Assembly (NCBI GenBank): GCA_029573725.1
Contig: JAKQDQ010000117.1
Location: forward strand, 1 to 64,000
DNA length: 64,000 nt
Direction: 5' to 3'
Origin: Verrucomicrobiota bacterium
Lineage (GTDB): Bacteria; Verrucomicrobiota; Verrucomicrobiia; Limisphaerales; JADLHS01
The notes below the pieces were generated by a model. The model saw only the letters and a program-made list of their open reading frames with translations. It ran no database searches and was not told the DNA's origin. This document shows, piece by piece, positions 50,543-58,213 of the stretch (position 1 is the stretch's first letter; the number at the start of each line of letters is the position of its first letter). Both the position numbers and the translations under genes were made by a program.

Positions 50543-51172
50543 TCAAGGGTTGGGATTCAGCAGGACCACACCGGCGGCCAGCGGCAGGTCCACCGCCGCG
50601 CGCGGTGGCGAGGTGAGCGTGTCGCCGGTGAATCCCAACAGGTTGCCGCCATCCTTGGCATGGTTGTTCCCGGGCTTTTCGCCGGTCTCAGAAAAAAGCA
50701 AATCCCCGACGCGTTTCGCCCGTGTGTTCACCTGCCAATCAGTCAGGAGGAAGCCGGCGGGCGCCGTCTGGCGGTGGCCCTGGTAATACGAGTAACTGAT
50801 CCGCCCCTCGCGCAGCACCCGGTCCGGGGCTGGCGCCGTCTCCGTGCGCCCCGGACACACCAGGATCGTTGGGTCTGCCGTGTAACGCGGCACCAAGGCC
50901 ACCAAGGCCATTCCCGCACCGGTGGCGTTGGTGGCCTGTGGAAACCAGCCGTCGTGGTCATTGGCAAACAACTGCAACGCCACGAATGTTTTTTGCAGGT
51001 TTCCCTGGCAGCGCAATCTCGCCTCCGTCCGGCGACTGCTCGTGCCGGCACCAAAAAACATCGTGAACAAGAGGAGAAGGATCACCACGGTCACGAGCAG
51101 TTCAATCAGCGCCAGGCCCGGCGCCCGCGGTCCGCGTTTCAGGAGGCCGGCCGGGTGCGGGAGACAGTTCAT
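50543..51172 (-). CDS. Type IV pilin-like / type II secretion pseudopilin
   Basis: 209 residues. A basic leader of 19 residues ends in Gly19, then LALIELLVTVVILLLLF, with Glu at +5 as needed for prepilin peptidase cleavage and methylation (the family's usual GFTLIE reads GLALIE here). The rest is the short globular part of verrucomicrobial/planctomycete DUF1559-like pseudopilins (RCQGNLQKTFVALQLFANDHDGWFP; GLLLTDWQVNTRAKRVGDLLF-type strand). Operon with the propeller gene 6 bp downstream. Confidence 0.85.
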   Translation of the reverse strand: MNCLPHPAGLLKRGPRAPGLALIELLVTVVILLLLFTMFFGAGTSSRRTEARLRCQGNLQKTFVALQLFANDHDGWFPQATNATGAGMALVALVPRYTADPTILVCPGRTETAPAPDRVLREGRISYSYYQGHRQTAPAGFLLTDWQVNTRAKRVGDLLFSETGEKPGNNHAKDGGNLLGFTGDTLTSPPRAAVDLPLAAGVVLLNPNP

Positions 51173-51299
51173 GTTTCGGTACTAACCGAGCCAAGCCGCA
51201 CGGGCAATGGGAAATCTTAAGTCTCCCCATTGACCCGCAGCCGCCGCGGGGCCCGAGCCTCTCAAAGCGGGGCCCTGCTGGTTGGAACGCGGAGCCGCC

Positions 51300-51540
51300 C
51301 GGTTGATTTCACGCCGGCGCCCCGGCGGGACGGAAGGTGCCGCTTCCGACGGAGCTTGAATTCATGGGCACACGGTTTTCTACCATGATGTCGCGCCGAC
51401 GGCACCGGGCCGCGGAAATTTTCGCGCGCATCGGCCTGACACAGCGCCGCCGGCGCTTGCGAATGGTCATCCACTGGCCGGGGAGACAGCGGAGTCGCGC
51501 GGCGCCGGCCACCGCAGCCCCGGACGTTGCGCGCCACCGG
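51300..51540 (+). repeat. Diverged copy of the 53-kb intergenic repeat
   Basis: The run from CGCCCCGGCGGGACGGAAGG through ACGGAGCTTGAATTCATGGG to GATGTCGCGCCGACGGC follows 53187-53270 with many substitutions, and the GC-rich part after it (about 51410-51520) still parallels 53281-53400. Same orientation as the copies beyond the oxidoreductase gene, so this gene is flanked by direct repeats. No gene in 51173-51577. Confidence 0.7.
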
Positions 51541-51577
51541 GAACATGTCCGCCCACTGATGGCGTGGCGCGTATAAT

Positions 51578-52957
51578 TCAAAACCCACCCGTGCTCCAAC
51601 CCTGGCGATACTTGCGCCGGAGGAATTTGTTGGCGTCCGCGAGGTTCGTCACCTTCATCGGTTCGTGATTCCATTCCAGCTTCTGGCCGGGAAGCCGAAT
51701 CGCCACCGTGCCGAGCAGAATGGATTCCGTCATCGGGCCGGTCTGCGCGAAGAAGGATTCCGTCTTCGTCAACCCCAGACAGGCGTCCACGAAATGATGG
51801 TAATGATCGCGCGGCTCGAATTTGGGCCGCTCCAGTTTTTCAAACTTCGCCTCCGGCAGCAGCGTGGGACTGCGACCGAGTTGATACAACAACGCGCCCT
51901 CCGTACCGATGAGCATCGCCGACTCCGGCGGATAATCCTCCAGCGAATACAACGCGCGAATGTCCTTCGGCGGATAAAACTCGCCATCGAACCATTCGAC
52001 CGTCAGTCCGCTGCCGGCAATCAAATCGTTCCCCGGGAAGGTCCAGGTGATGTGGTTGGCCTGCGGCCAGGTATCGGCGCGCCGCGCCGGAGATTTTTCC
52101 CAGGACGACTGCACTTCCGCCTGCACGGTGAGCGCGGGTTTCAACCCCAGCCCTTTCCAGGTCGCATCGAAAATGTGACAGCCGATGTCTCCGGACCAAC
52201 CCGTGCCGAAGTCCTGCCACGCGCGCCATTTGGTCGGGTGATAAATGTCCGGCGCAAACGGCCGCATCGGCGCCGTGCCGGTCCACAGCTCCCAGTTCAA
52301 ACTGGCGGGCGGCGACTGTCCGGAGGCCGGCCGCGGCCCCAACAGCCGGTACGTCTCCACCGCGCCGGGACGATTCGAGCACAGATAGGCGTGCTTGATC
52401 TTGCCGACGACGCCGGTGCGGAGCCACTGCACCGTGGTGCGATCGCCGATGCCGGCAGCCATTTGCGTCCCCAGTTGCGTGATCACGCCCTTTTTGATCG
52501 AAGCCTCGGTGAGCGCGCGCACCTCCGCGACGTCATGGCACAGCGGTTTCTGACAATAAACATGTTTGCCCTTCTCGATCGCGCTGTGGGCGATGGCAAA
52601 ATGCATGTGGTCCGGCACGGAAACATTCACCGAATCAATCCTGTCTCCCTCCTGCGCCAGCAACTCGCGCCAATCCGAGTAGCATCGCGCCCCCGGCACC
52701 GCTTGGGATGCCTTGGCGAGATGATTCGCGTCCACGTCGCACAGCGCGACGATCTGCAATCGCGGATGCTGCAGGAACGAGTTGAGGTCATTCCAACCCA
52801 TCCCGCCCACGCCGATGCAGGCATGATTGAGTTTGGAATTGGCCGATGCCCCGTGCAGCCCGGCCGGCACAACGAACGGCGCCGCCGCGCCGGCCAGCAC
52901 GGTGGTCTGCAAAAACTGACGGCGCGTGAACCTGGCGACCGATGCGTGAGATGTCAT
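51578..52957 (-). CDS. Exported Gfo/Idh/MocA-family oxidoreductase
   Basis: 459 residues from 52957. Tat signal (TRRQFLQTTVLAGAAAPFVV), Rossmann nucleotide site ACIGVGGMGWNDL (about 44-56), acidic strand end IVALCDVDANHL, the family's cofactor/substrate motif YCQKPLCHDVAEV (EKP variant with Gln) and a C-terminal alpha/beta domain with WRAWQDFGTGWSGDIGCHIFD. Such secreted members (NAD(P)-binding) are abundant in this phylum and act on sugars or in carbohydrate catabolism. The frame extends to 53236 through the repeat region, which is not coding. Confidence 0.92.
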   Translation of the reverse strand: MTSHASVARFTRRQFLQTTVLAGAAAPFVVPAGLHGASANSKLNHACIGVGGMGWNDLNSFLQHPRLQIVALCDVDANHLAKASQAVPGARCYSDWRELLAQEGDRIDSVNVSVPDHMHFAIAHSAIEKGKHVYCQKPLCHDVAEVRALTEASIKKGVITQLGTQMAAGIGDRTTVQWLRTGVVGKIKHAYLCSNRPGAVETYRLLGPRPASGQSPPASLNWELWTGTAPMRPFAPDIYHPTKWRAWQDFGTGWSGDIGCHIFDATWKGLGLKPALTVQAEVQSSWEKSPARRADTWPQANHITWTFPGNDLIAGSGLTVEWFDGEFYPPKDIRALYSLEDYPPESAMLIGTEGALLYQLGRSPTLLPEAKFEKLERPKFEPRDHYHHFVDACLGLTKTESFFAQTGPMTESILLGTVAIRLPGQKLEWNHEPMKVTNLADANKFLRRKYRQGWSTGGF

Positions 52958-53032
52958 GCGGCGATAATAGCCCGTGGCATCAGGTTTCGACAGGATTAAA
53001 AACACCAGCCAGCTACGTTCCGCACCCGCAGC

Positions 53033-53281
53033 ACGCGCCGCGCGCGGCTCAGGCGTTTTCCTGCGAAAACGATCAAGCCGGACCATAGCCCCGTCAGGGG
53101 CGGAATCTTTGTAGAACTTGGCGACGCATAGCCCCGTCAGGGGTGGAATCTTTGTAGAACTTGGCGACGAATAGATTGAAAGCCCCGGAGGGGCGGAAGA
53201 GGTCGCTCCTGACGGAGCTTGGGTTCCTGGGCGCACGGTTTTCTACAACGATGTCGCGCCGACGGCGCTGGGTGGCGGGAA
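53033..53281 (+). repeat. Intergenic repeat unit 1 (with tandem 43-bp subrepeats)
   Basis: 249 bp, near-identical to unit 2 at 53387-53590 apart from an extra 43-bp element. It contains CGCGCGCGGCTCAGGCG, two tandem 43-bp copies beginning TAGCCCCGTCAGGGG (53086-53128, 53129-53171), and AGCCCCGGAGGGGCGGAAG ... ACGGCGCTGGGTGGCGGGA. GCCCCGTCAGGGGC and GCCCCGGAGGGGC are short palindromes. Confidence 0.9.
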
Positions 53282-53386
53282 TTTTGGAGTGCGCCGGCAA
53301 AGCGCAGCGGCGACGGCGCTTTCGGACGATCCTACGCCGGCCAAGGTCAAAGCGGTGTCGCGCTTCGCTTGCCACCGCAGTCCAAG

Positions 53387-53590
53387 ACGCCGCGCGCGGC
53401 TCAGGCGTTTTCCTGTGAAAACGATCAAGCCGGACCAAAGCCCCGTCAGGGGTGGAATCTTTGTAGAACTTGGAGCCAAATGAATTGAAAGCCCCGGAGG
53501 GGCGGAAGAGGTCGCTCCTGACGGAGCTTGGGTTCCTGGGCGCACGGTTTTCTACAACGATGTCGCGCCGACGGCGCTGGGTGGCGGGAA
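53387..53590 (+). repeat. Intergenic repeat unit 2
   Basis: 204 bp direct repeat of unit 1 with one instead of two 43-bp subrepeats. The 105 bp between the units are low in structure and also parallel the diverged copy near 51410-51520, so the original unit is probably about 350 bp long. Confidence 0.9.
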
Positions 53591-53770
53591 TGGGTCTTAC
53601 CCCAAAGGGGTAATGTCGTTCAGCCCAGGGTTGCGAGGAACGAGCTACCCTGGGTTGGCGAATCAAAATCATCATCAACCCCAACGGGGTTGCATCAAAT
53701 CCGTGCGACGAGGATGCAACCCTTTCAGGGTTGGGAAATGTTTACGAACCGTTACCCAGGGTAGCCTCGC
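53590..53770 (+). repeat. Cluster of five short hairpins upstream of mod
   Basis: Consecutive palindromes: TACCCC-AAA-GGGGTA (53598-53612), CCCAGGGT ... ACCCTGGG (53624-53654), CAACCCC-AAC-GGGGTTG (53676-53692), CAACCC-N5-GGGTTG (53717-53733) and TACCC-A-GGGTA (53753-53763). This CCCAGGG/GGGGTTG style is known as dispersed repeats in Verrucomicrobiota and Planctomycetes. Frames open through it (for instance from 53613) are not coding. Confidence 0.85.
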
Positions 53771-53873
53771 GGACTCGGCAACCCGGCACGCCACGGCTCG
53801 AACCAAGCGCGCGCAACCGCAGCAACAAGTTGATGACGCGGACGGGCTGATTCGCTACGCTGACGGCGCTTCT

Positions 53874-56579
53874 ATGGCAAAGCAAAGCACAGCTTCAAAA
53901 AAGCGACCCGTCGAACAATACGACCACAAGAAGGACAAACGCCCCAACAACCCGCCCGTCGGCCTTGTGGACGCCAAATCCGACGCCGTCGAAGGGAAGA
54001 AAACCTACGCCTACGACCCGCACCTTGACCCGACGCTCGTCTGGGCCGGCAAGGCCGAGCGCACCAGTTTCGAGATTCCCACCGTCTCGCTGCACGTCCA
54101 CGAACGCATTGATCCGCGTTCCATCATTGAAGCCGTCCGCAAAAAGAACGGCAGCGATTACGAGCAGATGTCCCTGTTCAATTCCAGGGCGGAAAATCCG
54201 CCGTTGCGCGAGGCCATCGAGTTTTACCAGCACGCGCACAACTGGAGCAATCGCCTCGTCGCGGGCGACAGCCTGCTGGTGATGAATTCGCTGCTGGAAA
54301 AGGAGGGCCTGGCCGGGCAGGTGCAGATGGTCTATTTCGACCCGCCCTACGGCATCAAATACGGCTCGAACTTCCAGCCCTTCGTCAACAAGCGCGACGT
54401 GAAGGACGGCAAGGATGAAGACCTGACCGCCGAGCCGGAAATGGTCAAAGCCTTCCGCGACACCTGGGAACTGGGCCTGCACTCCTACCTGAGCTACCTG
54501 CGCGACCGCCTGCTGCTGGCCCGCGAACTCCTCCACGAATCCGGCTCGGTCTTCGTGCAAATCTCGGATGAGAATGTGCATCATGTCCGGGAAATTTTGG
54601 ATGAGGTGTTTGGGGCACATAACTTTGTCAGTCAGGTCGTGTTTGAAAAGACTACAAGCGCAAGTTCTGAAAACTTGTCTGGTGTCGCTGATTTTCTCCT
54701 TTGGTATGCGCGTGATTCAAAAGTATTAAAATACCGCGCGCTTTTCCGTGAAAAGATTTTAGGAGAGGTCGGCACGACGCAATACATCTGGCTTGAGTCA
54801 CCGGACGGAAAGACCGAACGAAGGATGACATCGGAAGAAATTGAGGACTCGACGAAAATTCCAACAGGCTGGAAAGTTTTTGCCTGTGACAACTTAACGA
54901 GTCAGCGCCCTCCGCAAGGCACAGACGTCCGCACCTACAATTTTGAAGAACAAGATTTCGCACCGGGAAAAGGCACTTTCAAAACCGACAAGAAGGGACT
55001 CGATAGCCTTGCAAAAGCGCGGCGGCTCAAGCCTATTGGCAATTCTCTCATGTACAAGCGCTACCTGTCGGATTTTCTGGTTTCGCCCATTGCTAATGTG
55101 TGGTCAGACGTGAAAATGACGGGTTTTTCAGAGGACAAGCAGTATGTCGTCCAGACGGGAACACGAGTGATTCAACGCTGTCTCCTGATGACCACCGACC
55201 CCGGCGATTTGGTGTTGGACATCACGTGCGGCAGCGGCACGACGGCTTACGTGGCAGAGCAATGGGGACGCCGCTGGATCACCTGCGACACCTCCCGCGT
55301 CGCGCTCACGCTGGCCAAGCAGCGGTTGATGACGGCGGTGTTCGATTACTACCAGCTTGCCCACGACGCCGAGGGCGTGGACAGCGGCTTCCGTTACAAG
55401 ACCGTCCCGCACGTCACGCTCAAGAGCATCGCCAACAACGAACCGCCGGAGCAGGAAACGCTTTACGACCAGCCGCTCGTGGACAAATCCAAGGCGCGCG
55501 TGACCGGCCCGTTCACGGTGGAAGCCGTCCCCGCGCCGATGGTGCGGCCGATTGATGACGTAGCGGCAGGCTTCCAGCCTGCCGTAGAGCCGGGCTTCCA
55601 GCCCGGCGGAACTTCGGCCACGACTCCGGCTTCGTCTTCCAAATCCGGGCGGCAGGATGCCGCCCTCTACGGCAGGCCGGGAGGCCCGCCGCTACCTGCC
55701 GACAATTCGGTGGCCCGCAGCGGCGCGACGATCCGGCACGAGGAACTGCGCAGCGAGCTGCTCCGCGCCGGCATCCGCGGCAAGGGCGGCCAGATGATCC
55801 GTTTCTCCCGCGTCGAGCCGCTGTCCGGCACGCGCTGGCTGCACGCCGACGCGGAAACCAAACCGAACACCGACGGCCCGGCGAAATTGCGCGACGGCGC
55901 GGCGAAGGAGATTCAGCGCGTCGTGATTTCCTTCGGCCCGGAGCACGCGCCGCTGGAGCAAAAGCAGGTGGAACTGGCGTTGGAAGAAGCCCGGAAGCTC
56001 GTGCCGCGCCCGCAACTGATCGTGTTCGCCGCGTTTCAATTCGACCCGGAAGCGGCGAAGGACATTGATGAATTGAACTGGCCCGGAGTGACCACGCTCA
56101 AGGCGCAGATGAACGCGGATTTGCTGACGGAAGATTTGAAGAAGAAGCGAACCAGTAATGAAAGTTTCTGGCTGATTGGCCAGCCGGACGTGCTGCTCCG
56201 CAAATCCAAAACGAAGCCCAAGGACAAAAAGGACAAGACGGAGCTTTGGGAAGTGGAAGTAAAGGGATTCGATTATTACGACACGAAGACGGGTCAGATC
56301 GTCTCCGGCAGCGCACAACAAATTGCGGTCTGGATGCTCGACACCGATTACGACGGGCGGAGTTTGTTTGCCCGGCAGGTGTTTTTCCCGATGGCCGGCG
56401 AAAAGGAAGGCTGGTCCAAGCTGGCAAAGAACCTGAAGGCGGAGATTGATGAAAACCTGATCGAAGCCTATCGCGGCACGGTGTCACTGCCGTTCGAGTT
56501 GGGCAAGCACAGCCGCGTGGCGGTCAAGATAGTGGATGACCGGGGGATAGAGAGTTTGAAGATATTGGAGATGGTTTAA
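53874..56579 (+). CDS. mod: Type III restriction-modification DNA methyltransferase (Mod)
   Basis: 901 residues from 53874 (MAKQSTASKKR). N6-adenine methyltransferase of the beta class: DPPY motif in QMVYFDPPYGIKYGSNFQPF (about 157-176), a long target-recognition region (about 240-430: TTSASSENLSG, SQRPPQGTDVRTYNF) and then the AdoMet loop ITCGSGTTAYVAEQWGRRWI (about 448-467). It modifies adenine in a non-palindromic site and is needed by Res for cleavage. Residues ~563-607 are encoded by an inserted palindromic repeat. A ~290-residue C-terminal extension follows, with an ELWEVEVKGFDYYD element. Typical Mod proteins have 550-700 residues. No ribosome-binding site is evident at the start. Confidence 0.92.
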   Translation: MAKQSTASKKRPVEQYDHKKDKRPNNPPVGLVDAKSDAVEGKKTYAYDPHLDPTLVWAGKAERTSFEIPTVSLHVHERIDPRSIIEAVRKKNGSDYEQMSLFNSRAENPPLREAIEFYQHAHNWSNRLVAGDSLLVMNSLLEKEGLAGQVQMVYFDPPYGIKYGSNFQPFVNKRDVKDGKDEDLTAEPEMVKAFRDTWELGLHSYLSYLRDRLLLARELLHESGSVFVQISDENVHHVREILDEVFGAHNFVSQVVFEKTTSASSENLSGVADFLLWYARDSKVLKYRALFREKILGEVGTTQYIWLESPDGKTERRMTSEEIEDSTKIPTGWKVFACDNLTSQRPPQGTDVRTYNFEEQDFAPGKGTFKTDKKGLDSLAKARRLKPIGNSLMYKRYLSDFLVSPIANVWSDVKMTGFSEDKQYVVQTGTRVIQRCLLMTTDPGDLVLDITCGSGTTAYVAEQWGRRWITCDTSRVALTLAKQRLMTAVFDYYQLAHDAEGVDSGFRYKTVPHVTLKSIANNEPPEQETLYDQPLVDKSKARVTGPFTVEAVPAPMVRPIDDVAAGFQPAVEPGFQPGGTSATTPASSSKSGRQDAALYGRPGGPPLPADNSVARSGATIRHEELRSELLRAGIRGKGGQMIRFSRVEPLSGTRWLHADAETKPNTDGPAKLRDGAAKEIQRVVISFGPEHAPLEQKQVELALEEARKLVPRPQLIVFAAFQFDPEAAKDIDELNWPGVTTLKAQMNADLLTEDLKKKRTSNESFWLIGQPDVLLRKSKTKPKDKKDKTELWEVEVKGFDYYDTKTGQIVSGSAQQIAVWMLDTDYDGRSLFARQVFFPMAGEKEGWSKLAKNLKAEIDENLIEAYRGTVSLPFELGKHSRVAVKIVDDRGIESLKILEMV
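55560..55695 (+). repeat. Palindromic repeat inserted in frame inside mod
   Basis: Bounded by GTAGCGG and CCGCTAC. A first 30-bp arm (55560-55589) is the near reverse complement of the 31-bp arm at 55665-55695, and each arm is itself a hairpin (GGCAGGCTTCCAGCCTGCC in the first). The element is read as AAGFQPAVEPGFQPGG and GRQDAALYGRPGGPPLPA. It keeps the frame and contains no stop codon. Confidence 0.88.
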
Positions 56580-56725
56580 CCGCAGAGAGCGCAAAGAACA
56601 CAAAGAATTTAGGGAAGGAAAATGAGCCAGCCACAAAGAAGGCAAAAAATACAGGGAAAGCTCCACACACGTTCCTTTCCCGTCTCGGTGCTCTTTGCGT
56701 TCTTTGCGGCTAAAGAAAGAACCGC
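56578..56725 (+). repeat. Imperfect inverted repeat 5' of the GxxExxY gene
   Basis: AACCGCAGAGAGCGCAAAGAACACAAAG-type sequence right after the mod stop is answered by CTCTTTGCGTTCTTTGCGGCTAAA at 56690-56714. Comparable sequence at 57103-57192 lies at the other end of the GxxExxY gene. Such CGCAGAGA / CTCTGCG pairs habitually frame GxxExxY genes in many genomes. Confidence 0.8.
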
Positions 56726-57196
56726 ATGAAGGACATCAAGGCGTTGTGCGATCAAGTGCGGCAGACAGCGTATGACATCCACGTGTATCACGCGCACGGG
56801 CATTTGGAGAAGGTTTATGAGAACGCGCTGGCCCATCGCCTGCAGAAAGCGGGCTCGGACGTGCAACAACAGCAGCCGATCCAGGTGTATGACCAGGACG
56901 GCACGCTGAGCGGGGATTATCTGGCGGACCTGCTCGTGGAAGGGGTGTTGATCATTGAACTGAAGACGGCCAAGGCCCTTGCGCCGGAGCATGAGGCGCA
57001 AATTCCCGGCTATTTGAAATCGGCTCGGCTGGAACACGGGCTGTTGACCAACTGCGGCTCTTACCAGTTTGAAATCCGCAAATCTGCGTGGTCGGAACAA
57101 CAACCACAGAAAGCGCAGAGAGCGCAGAGAGTACAAAGATTTGTTGGATTACGGTTCTCTGTGTTCTCTGCGCTCTTTGCGGTTAAATCGTCATGA
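56726..57196 (+). CDS. GxxExxY protein (PD-(D/E)XK-like fold)
   Basis: 156 residues. The name-giving motif is GHLEKVYENAL (about 26-36), followed by QQPIQVYDQDGTLSGDYLADL, LIIELKTAKALAPEHEAQIPGYL and GLLTNCGSYQFEIRK. The D...ELK arrangement fits a restriction-endonuclease-like core, but activity of the family is not known to me. The last ~30 residues (QPQKAQRAQRVQRF...) are encoded by the flanking repeat. It lies between mod and the RhuM gene and overlaps the latter by 4 bp. Confidence 0.88.
   Translation: MKDIKALCDQVRQTAYDIHVYHAHGHLEKVYENALAHRLQKAGSDVQQQQPIQVYDQDGTLSGDYLADLLVEGVLIIELKTAKALAPEHEAQIPGYLKSARLEHGLLTNCGSYQFEIRKSAWSEQQPQKAQRAQRVQRFVGLRFSVFSALFAVKSS
57103..57192 (+). repeat. Inverted repeat at the 3' end of the GxxExxY gene
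   Basis: ACCACAGAAAGCGCAGAGAGCGCAG-like sequence pairs imperfectly with TTCTCTGTGTTCTCTGCGCTCTTTGCGG further on. It overlaps the last codons of the GxxExxY gene and ends at the RhuM start. Related to the element at 56578-56725. Confidence 0.75.
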
Positions 57197-58209
57197 AGCA
57201 GCCAACACCCCCACCCGGCGGCGAAATAATTCTTTATCAGACCGAGGACAAGCAAACGCGCTTGCGGGTGCAATTGGACGGCGAGACGGTTTGGCTATCG
57301 CAAGCGCAGATGGCGGAGCTGTTCCAAACGACGAAGCAGAACGTCAGCCTGCACATTCGGAACATCTTCACGGAAGGCGAGTTGCGCGAGCCGTCAGTTG
57401 TCAAGGAATCCTTGACAACTGCCGCCGACGGCAAGAGCTATGCGACCCAGTTCTACAATCTCGACGTGATCATCTCGGTCGGCTACCGGGTGAAATCGCA
57501 TCGGGGCACGCAATTCCGCATCTGGGCGACGCAGCGGCTGCGGGAATACATCATCAAGGGTTTCGCCTTGGACGACGCGCGCTTGAAGGAAGGCAAATCG
57601 GCATATTTCGACGAGTTGCTGGCGCGCATCCGGGACATCCGCTCCTCCGAGAAGGAATTCTGGCGCAAGGTGCTGGACCTCTACGCAACGAGCGCCGATT
57701 ACGATCCCAGCGCGGAGGCGTCGCAACGGTTCTTCGCCACCGTGCAAAACAAGATGCACTGGGGCGCGCACGGCCACACGGCGGCGGAGATCATCCATGC
57801 CCGCGCCGACGCCACCAAACCGAACATGGGATTGACGGCCTGGCTCGGCAGCCGTCCGCGCAAGACCGATGCCCTGGTCGCAAAAAATTATCTCACGGTT
57901 GATGAGATCGAAGCCCTGAATCTCATCGTGTCCCTGTATCTCGATTTTGCGGAGCTTCAGGCAAAAAGTCGCAAGCTGATGACCATGCGGGATTGGATCG
58001 CCAAACTGGATGATTTCCTGCGCTTGAGCGACCGGCAGATTTTGACGCACGCGGGCAAGGTGTCGCACGAGGTCGCCGCGGCAAAAGCCGGCGCGGAATA
58101 CGGGAAGTTTCGCGTCCTTGAGGATGCCAGGCCCAGCGCCGTGGAGAAGGACTTCGAGGAAGCGGTGAAGAAACTGAAACCGCCGGCCACGAAGCGCAAG
58201 AAGCCCTGA
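57193..58209 (+). CDS. RhuM-family protein
   Basis: 338 residues. Typical RhuM text: GEIILYQTEDKQTRLRVQLD, VWLSQAQMAELFQTTKQNVS (KilA/HTH-like, about 36-55), HIRNIFTEGEL, ATQFYNLDVIISVGYRVKS and FRIWATQRLREYIIKGFALD, then the helical C-terminal half (AEIIHARADATKPNMGLTAW, NLIVSLYLDFAELQAK). RhuM proteins are found in pathogenicity and restriction islands; the N-terminus is DNA-binding-like. Start overlaps the GxxExxY gene; Res follows after 4 bp. A perfect 27-bp palindrome lies in codons 68-77. Confidence 0.93.
   Translation: MKQPTPPPGGEIILYQTEDKQTRLRVQLDGETVWLSQAQMAELFQTTKQNVSLHIRNIFTEGELREPSVVKESLTTAADGKSYATQFYNLDVIISVGYRVKSHRGTQFRIWATQRLREYIIKGFALDDARLKEGKSAYFDELLARIRDIRSSEKEFWRKVLDLYATSADYDPSAEASQRFFATVQNKMHWGAHGHTAAEIIHARADATKPNMGLTAWLGSRPRKTDALVAKNYLTVDEIEALNLIVSLYLDFAELQAKSRKLMTMRDWIAKLDDFLRLSDRQILTHAGKVSHEVAAAKAGAEYGKFRVLEDARPSAVEKDFEEAVKKLKPPATKRKKP
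57395..57421 (+). repeat. Perfect 27-bp palindrome inside the RhuM gene
   Basis: Arms CAGTTGTCAAGGA and TCCTTGACAACTG around one A, all 13 pairs exact. It codes for the SVVKESLTT segment and is clearly richer in A+T than its surroundings. Confidence 0.9.
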
Positions 58210-58213
58210 CCGC

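Noticed and set aside
53086-53171. Tandem 43-bp repeats as a CRISPR array
   Set aside because: The two copies are adjacent without spacers, and no cas genes are in the window.
52958-53236. N-terminal extension of the Gfo/Idh/MocA protein
   Set aside because: It runs through the repeat units and would bury the Tat signal peptide; the ATG at 52957 gives the expected start.
53613-53873. N-terminal extension of Mod
   Set aside because: Encoded by the hairpin repeat cluster; no similarity to Mod proteins.
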